From: an uncultured Bacilli bacterium
GTDB taxonomy: Bacteria; Bacillota_I; Bacilli_A; RF39; UBA660
DNA: 64,000 nt
Direction of reading: 5' to 3'
NCBI GenBank assembly: GCA_934163035.1
Contig: CAKPJX010000003.1
Coordinates: 46,170 to 110,169, forward strand
Shown: positions 61,441 through 64,000 of the stretch, one piece after another
How positions within the stretch are numbered: position 1 is the stretch's first letter
How the letters are laid out: each line of letters starts with the position of its first letter
The notes under the pieces: model-generated
What the model was told of the DNA's origin: nothing
Database searches by the model: none
The model's input: only the letters and a program-made list of their open reading frames with translations
Translations under genes and position numbers: made by a program

Positions 61441-63930
61441 ATGGGTATACTACGAAAATTATTTGATCATGAGTATAAAGAATTAAAAAGATTTGAAGTG
61501 TTGGCTAATAAAGTTATGGAATTAGATGAAGAATATTCCAAACTAACTGATAAAGAATTGCAAAATAAAACGGAAGAGTTTAAAAGCAGATTAAATCAAG
61601 GGGAAACTTTAGATGATATTTTAGTAGAAGCATTTGCTACTGCTAGAGAAGCTGCTTTTCGTGTGATTGGTGAAAAGCATTTCTATGTACAGATTTTAGG
61701 TGGACTTGCTATCCACTATGGTAATATAGCAGAAATGAAAACTGGTGAAGGAAAAACTTTAACTAGTGTATTACCAGCATATTTAAATGCTTTAACTGGA
61801 GAAGGAGTTCATATTATAACAGTAAATGAATATCTAGCTGGACGTGATGCCGAATGGATGGGAGGAATCCATCGTTTCTTAGGATTAACTGTAGGAGTAA
61901 ATAAAAGAGACATGACTCCAAAGGAAAAGCAAGAAGCTTATAACTGTGATATTTTATATTCTACAAATAATGAAATAGGATTTGACTATCTAAGAGATAA
62001 CATGGTTGTAAAAAAAGAAGACCGCGTTCAAAGAAAGTTAAACTTTGCTATAATAGATGAAGTTGACTCCGTATTAATAGATGAAGCCAGAACACCATTA
62101 ATCATTTCTGGTGGAGAAATGAAAAGTGCCAATTTATATATTGATGCTGATCGTTTTGCAAAAAGCCTAAAGGAAGATAAAGACTTTATATATGATGAAA
62201 AAACAAAAAGCGTAAATTTAACCGACGAAGGTTCAGAAAAGGCTGAAAAAACATTCCACGTATCAAATTTATATGAAATAGAAAATGGCGGACTTCTTCA
62301 TTATATAAACCAAGCACTTCGTGCTAATTATTCTATGAAAAAAGACTTCGACTATGTTGTACAAGATGATGAAGTAGTTATTGTAGACCCATTCACAGGA
62401 CGTCTAATGAAAGGAAGAGCCTATTCTGATGGACTTCATCAAGCTATTGAAGCTAAAGAGGGAGTAACAATAAATCAGGAAACAAAAACTCTTGCTACAA
62501 TTACGTTCCAGAACTTATTTAGAATGTATAAAAAATTATCTGGTATGACTGGTACTGCAAAAACAGAAGAAGAAGAATTTAGAAACATTTATAATATGTA
62601 TGTTATAGAAATACCAACAAATAAAGATGTAATTAGAATAGATGCACCAGATTTGGTTTATGCCACAAAAGAAGCAAAATATAAGGCAATTATTGAATTT
62701 GTTAAAGAATGCTATGAAAAAGGACAACCAGTACTAATTGGTACAATCGCCATTGAAACAAGTGAATTAATCAGCAAATTACTAAAACAAGCACACATAC
62801 CACATGAAGTATTAAATGCCAAAAATCATGCTAGAGAAGCAGAAATAATTTCAAAAATAGGACAACAAAAATCTGTAACAATAGCTACCAATATGGCCGG
62901 ACGTGGTACAGATATTAAACTATCAGATGAAATAAGAGATTTAGGTGGATTATGTGTAGTTGGAACAGAAAGACACGAATCACGAAGAATCGATAATCAG
63001 TTACGTGGTCGTTCAGGACGTCAGGGAGATCCAGGATACACTCAGTTCTTTGTTTCAATGAAAGATGACTTAATGGTAAGATTTGGTTCGGATAGAATTG
63101 GCGAAATGATGAAAAATATGGGCCTTGGTGATCAAGCTATTAGAAGCAAAACATTTACTAAGTCAATTGGAACAGCTCAAAAAAGAGTTGAAGGAAATAA
63201 CTTCGATATACGTAAACAATTATTACAATATGATGATGTAATGAATAATCAAAGAGAAATAATCTATGAAAAGAGAAACAAGATATTAGATAGTGAATCA
63301 ATTCATGAAATGGTATTATCATCTTTTAGACATCATATTGAAGATTTAGTAAAATCACATGAAGCATCAGATGGTTCTTTATCAGATGATGATTTGGCTG
63401 AAATAGTAGATTTTGCTAATGAAAACTTATTGAAAAAAGACATAAAAAAATCATCAATATCTAATATGGATGCGGATCAAATTATTGATAAACTATCAAA
63501 ATTAGTAATAGATGAATATGAAGAAAAACTAAAAAATGTTCCAAAAGAAGTATCAGATGAATTTGAAAAGGTTATAACACTACAAGTTCTAGATAATTAT
63601 TGGATGGAACACATAAATACAATGTCTCACTTAAGAGAAGGAATTCATTTAAGAGGTTATGCTCAAGAAGATCCATTAAGAGCATACACTATGGAAGGAT
63701 TTGACCTATTTGATTCAATGCTTCAAAAAATAGATAAAGATGTATCAATATTCTTATTAAAAGCTGAAATACGTCAAAATATAGAAAGAAAAGAAGTATC
63801 AAAGAAAAAAATAACTAATGAAAGTGATGATACAGCAAAAAGTACACCTAAAAAATCTAAAAAAATAGGTAGAAATGATCCATGTCCATGTGGTTCGGGA
63901 AAAAAATATAAGCAATGTTGTGGCAAATAG
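61441..63930 (+). CDS. secA: Preprotein translocase ATPase SecA
   Basis: 829 residues. Walker A MKTGEGKTLTSVLPAYL (about 100-116), DEVDS Walker B (in AIIDEVDSVLIDEART), and motifs GTDIKL and RGRSGRQGDPG. C-terminal zinc SEC-C motif DPCPCGSGKKYKQCC. Drives Sec export through SecYEG. A strong GAGGAGCTG site precedes the ATG. A weak hairpin GCCC ... GGGC (63930-63947) follows. The last about 55 bases hold no gene that can be seen. Confidence 0.98.
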   Translation: MGILRKLFDHEYKELKRFEVLANKVMELDEEYSKLTDKELQNKTEEFKSRLNQGETLDDILVEAFATAREAAFRVIGEKHFYVQILGGLAIHYGNIAEMKTGEGKTLTSVLPAYLNALTGEGVHIITVNEYLAGRDAEWMGGIHRFLGLTVGVNKRDMTPKEKQEAYNCDILYSTNNEIGFDYLRDNMVVKKEDRVQRKLNFAIIDEVDSVLIDEARTPLIISGGEMKSANLYIDADRFAKSLKEDKDFIYDEKTKSVNLTDEGSEKAEKTFHVSNLYEIENGGLLHYINQALRANYSMKKDFDYVVQDDEVVIVDPFTGRLMKGRAYSDGLHQAIEAKEGVTINQETKTLATITFQNLFRMYKKLSGMTGTAKTEEEEFRNIYNMYVIEIPTNKDVIRIDAPDLVYATKEAKYKAIIEFVKECYEKGQPVLIGTIAIETSELISKLLKQAHIPHEVLNAKNHAREAEIISKIGQQKSVTIATNMAGRGTDIKLSDEIRDLGGLCVVGTERHESRRIDNQLRGRSGRQGDPGYTQFFVSMKDDLMVRFGSDRIGEMMKNMGLGDQAIRSKTFTKSIGTAQKRVEGNNFDIRKQLLQYDDVMNNQREIIYEKRNKILDSESIHEMVLSSFRHHIEDLVKSHEASDGSLSDDDLAEIVDFANENLLKKDIKKSSISNMDADQIIDKLSKLVIDEYEEKLKNVPKEVSDEFEKVITLQVLDNYWMEHINTMSHLREGIHLRGYAQEDPLRAYTMEGFDLFDSMLQKIDKDVSIFLLKAEIRQNIERKEVSKKKITNESDDTAKSTPKKSKKIGRNDPCPCGSGKKYKQCCGK

Positions 63931-64000
63931 CCCATAAAATAAGGGCTTGTGAGATTTTGAAAAGTTCAAAAAAGTGCTAAAAATAGCAAAATGTTTGCAA

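Noticed and set aside
1..64000. tRNA or rRNA genes and CRISPR arrays
   Set aside because: No cloverleaf-like segment with a TTC-type T-loop, no rRNA sequence and no regularly spaced repeats were found on reading both strands.

Overview
This window is about 64 kb of very AT-rich bacterial chromosome centred on the replication origin. It fits a low-GC endospore-forming member of the Bacilli, plausibly near the Erysipelotrichia/Mollicutes branch (inference). The layout follows the Bacillus subtilis origin region closely: holB-bofA-recR-ebfC-dnaX-SRP RNA-gyrA-gyrB-recF-dnaN-dnaA run leftward, and rpmH-rnpA-yidC-jag-mnmE-mnmG-rsmG-noc-soj-parB-ychF-rpsF-ssb-rpsR-rplI-dnaB run rightward. Spore-formation capacity is read from bofA, spoIIR and spoIIQ. 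Conserved genes are unbroken by TGA, and TGA ends several genes, so the standard bacterial code applies.

Region by region. 1-4.9 kb: ricT (partial), holB, bofA, recR, ebfC, dnaX, tadA and the SRP RNA, all on the minus strand. 4.9-6.1 kb: a gene-free segment holding three perfect parS sites and three perfect Noc-binding palindromes; a fourth Noc site lies in dnaX. 6.1-15 kb: gyrA, gyrB, recF, a comK homologue in an unusual place with its own regulatory region, dnaN, dnaA, and the two DnaA-box clusters of oriC. 15.3-21.3 kb: rpmH to rsmG. 21.4-26.3 kb: accessory patch with an unknown membrane-anchored protein, a decayed ISAs1-type insertion sequence with intact ends and a 9-bp target duplication, noc, and a three-gene WXG100-like cassette. 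26.6-39.6 kb: soj, parB, mscS, DUF951, an AbgT transporter, ychF, rpsF-ssb-rpsR, a GdpP-like DHH protein, rplI, dnaB, an M23 endopeptidase, walJ, rlmH, ung. 39.6-43.5 kb (minus): pta, lemA, a small membrane protein and a bifunctional penicillin-binding protein. 43.6-57.4 kb: DUF1934, argS, rpoE, prfA, prmC, spoIIR, mntP, fba, murA, an SGNH-like protein, rpmE, a prepilin-like protein, rpiB, DUF1146, spoIIQ, mbl, a TagO/WecA-like transferase. 57.4-60.3 kb: an agr-type quorum-sensing locus whose regulator/kinase genes converge on agrBD, including a 40-residue AgrD. 60.5-64 kb: csp, hpf, secA.

How it works together. Replication initiation (DnaA, DnaN, oriC), segregation and occlusion (Soj, ParB, Noc with their sites) and topology (gyrase) are packed around the origin. 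Three developmental signals overlay this. comK has candidate ComK AT-boxes beside its -35 and a Spo0A-type box on its -10. The agrB-csp intergenic region has two tandem Spo0A-type boxes spaced exactly 10 bp apart. bofA and spoIIR, which follow housekeeping genes, each have their translation start signals in an RNA hairpin. The most interesting leads are the mixed parS/Noc-site array, the comK control region, and the agr locus with its possible Spo0A link.
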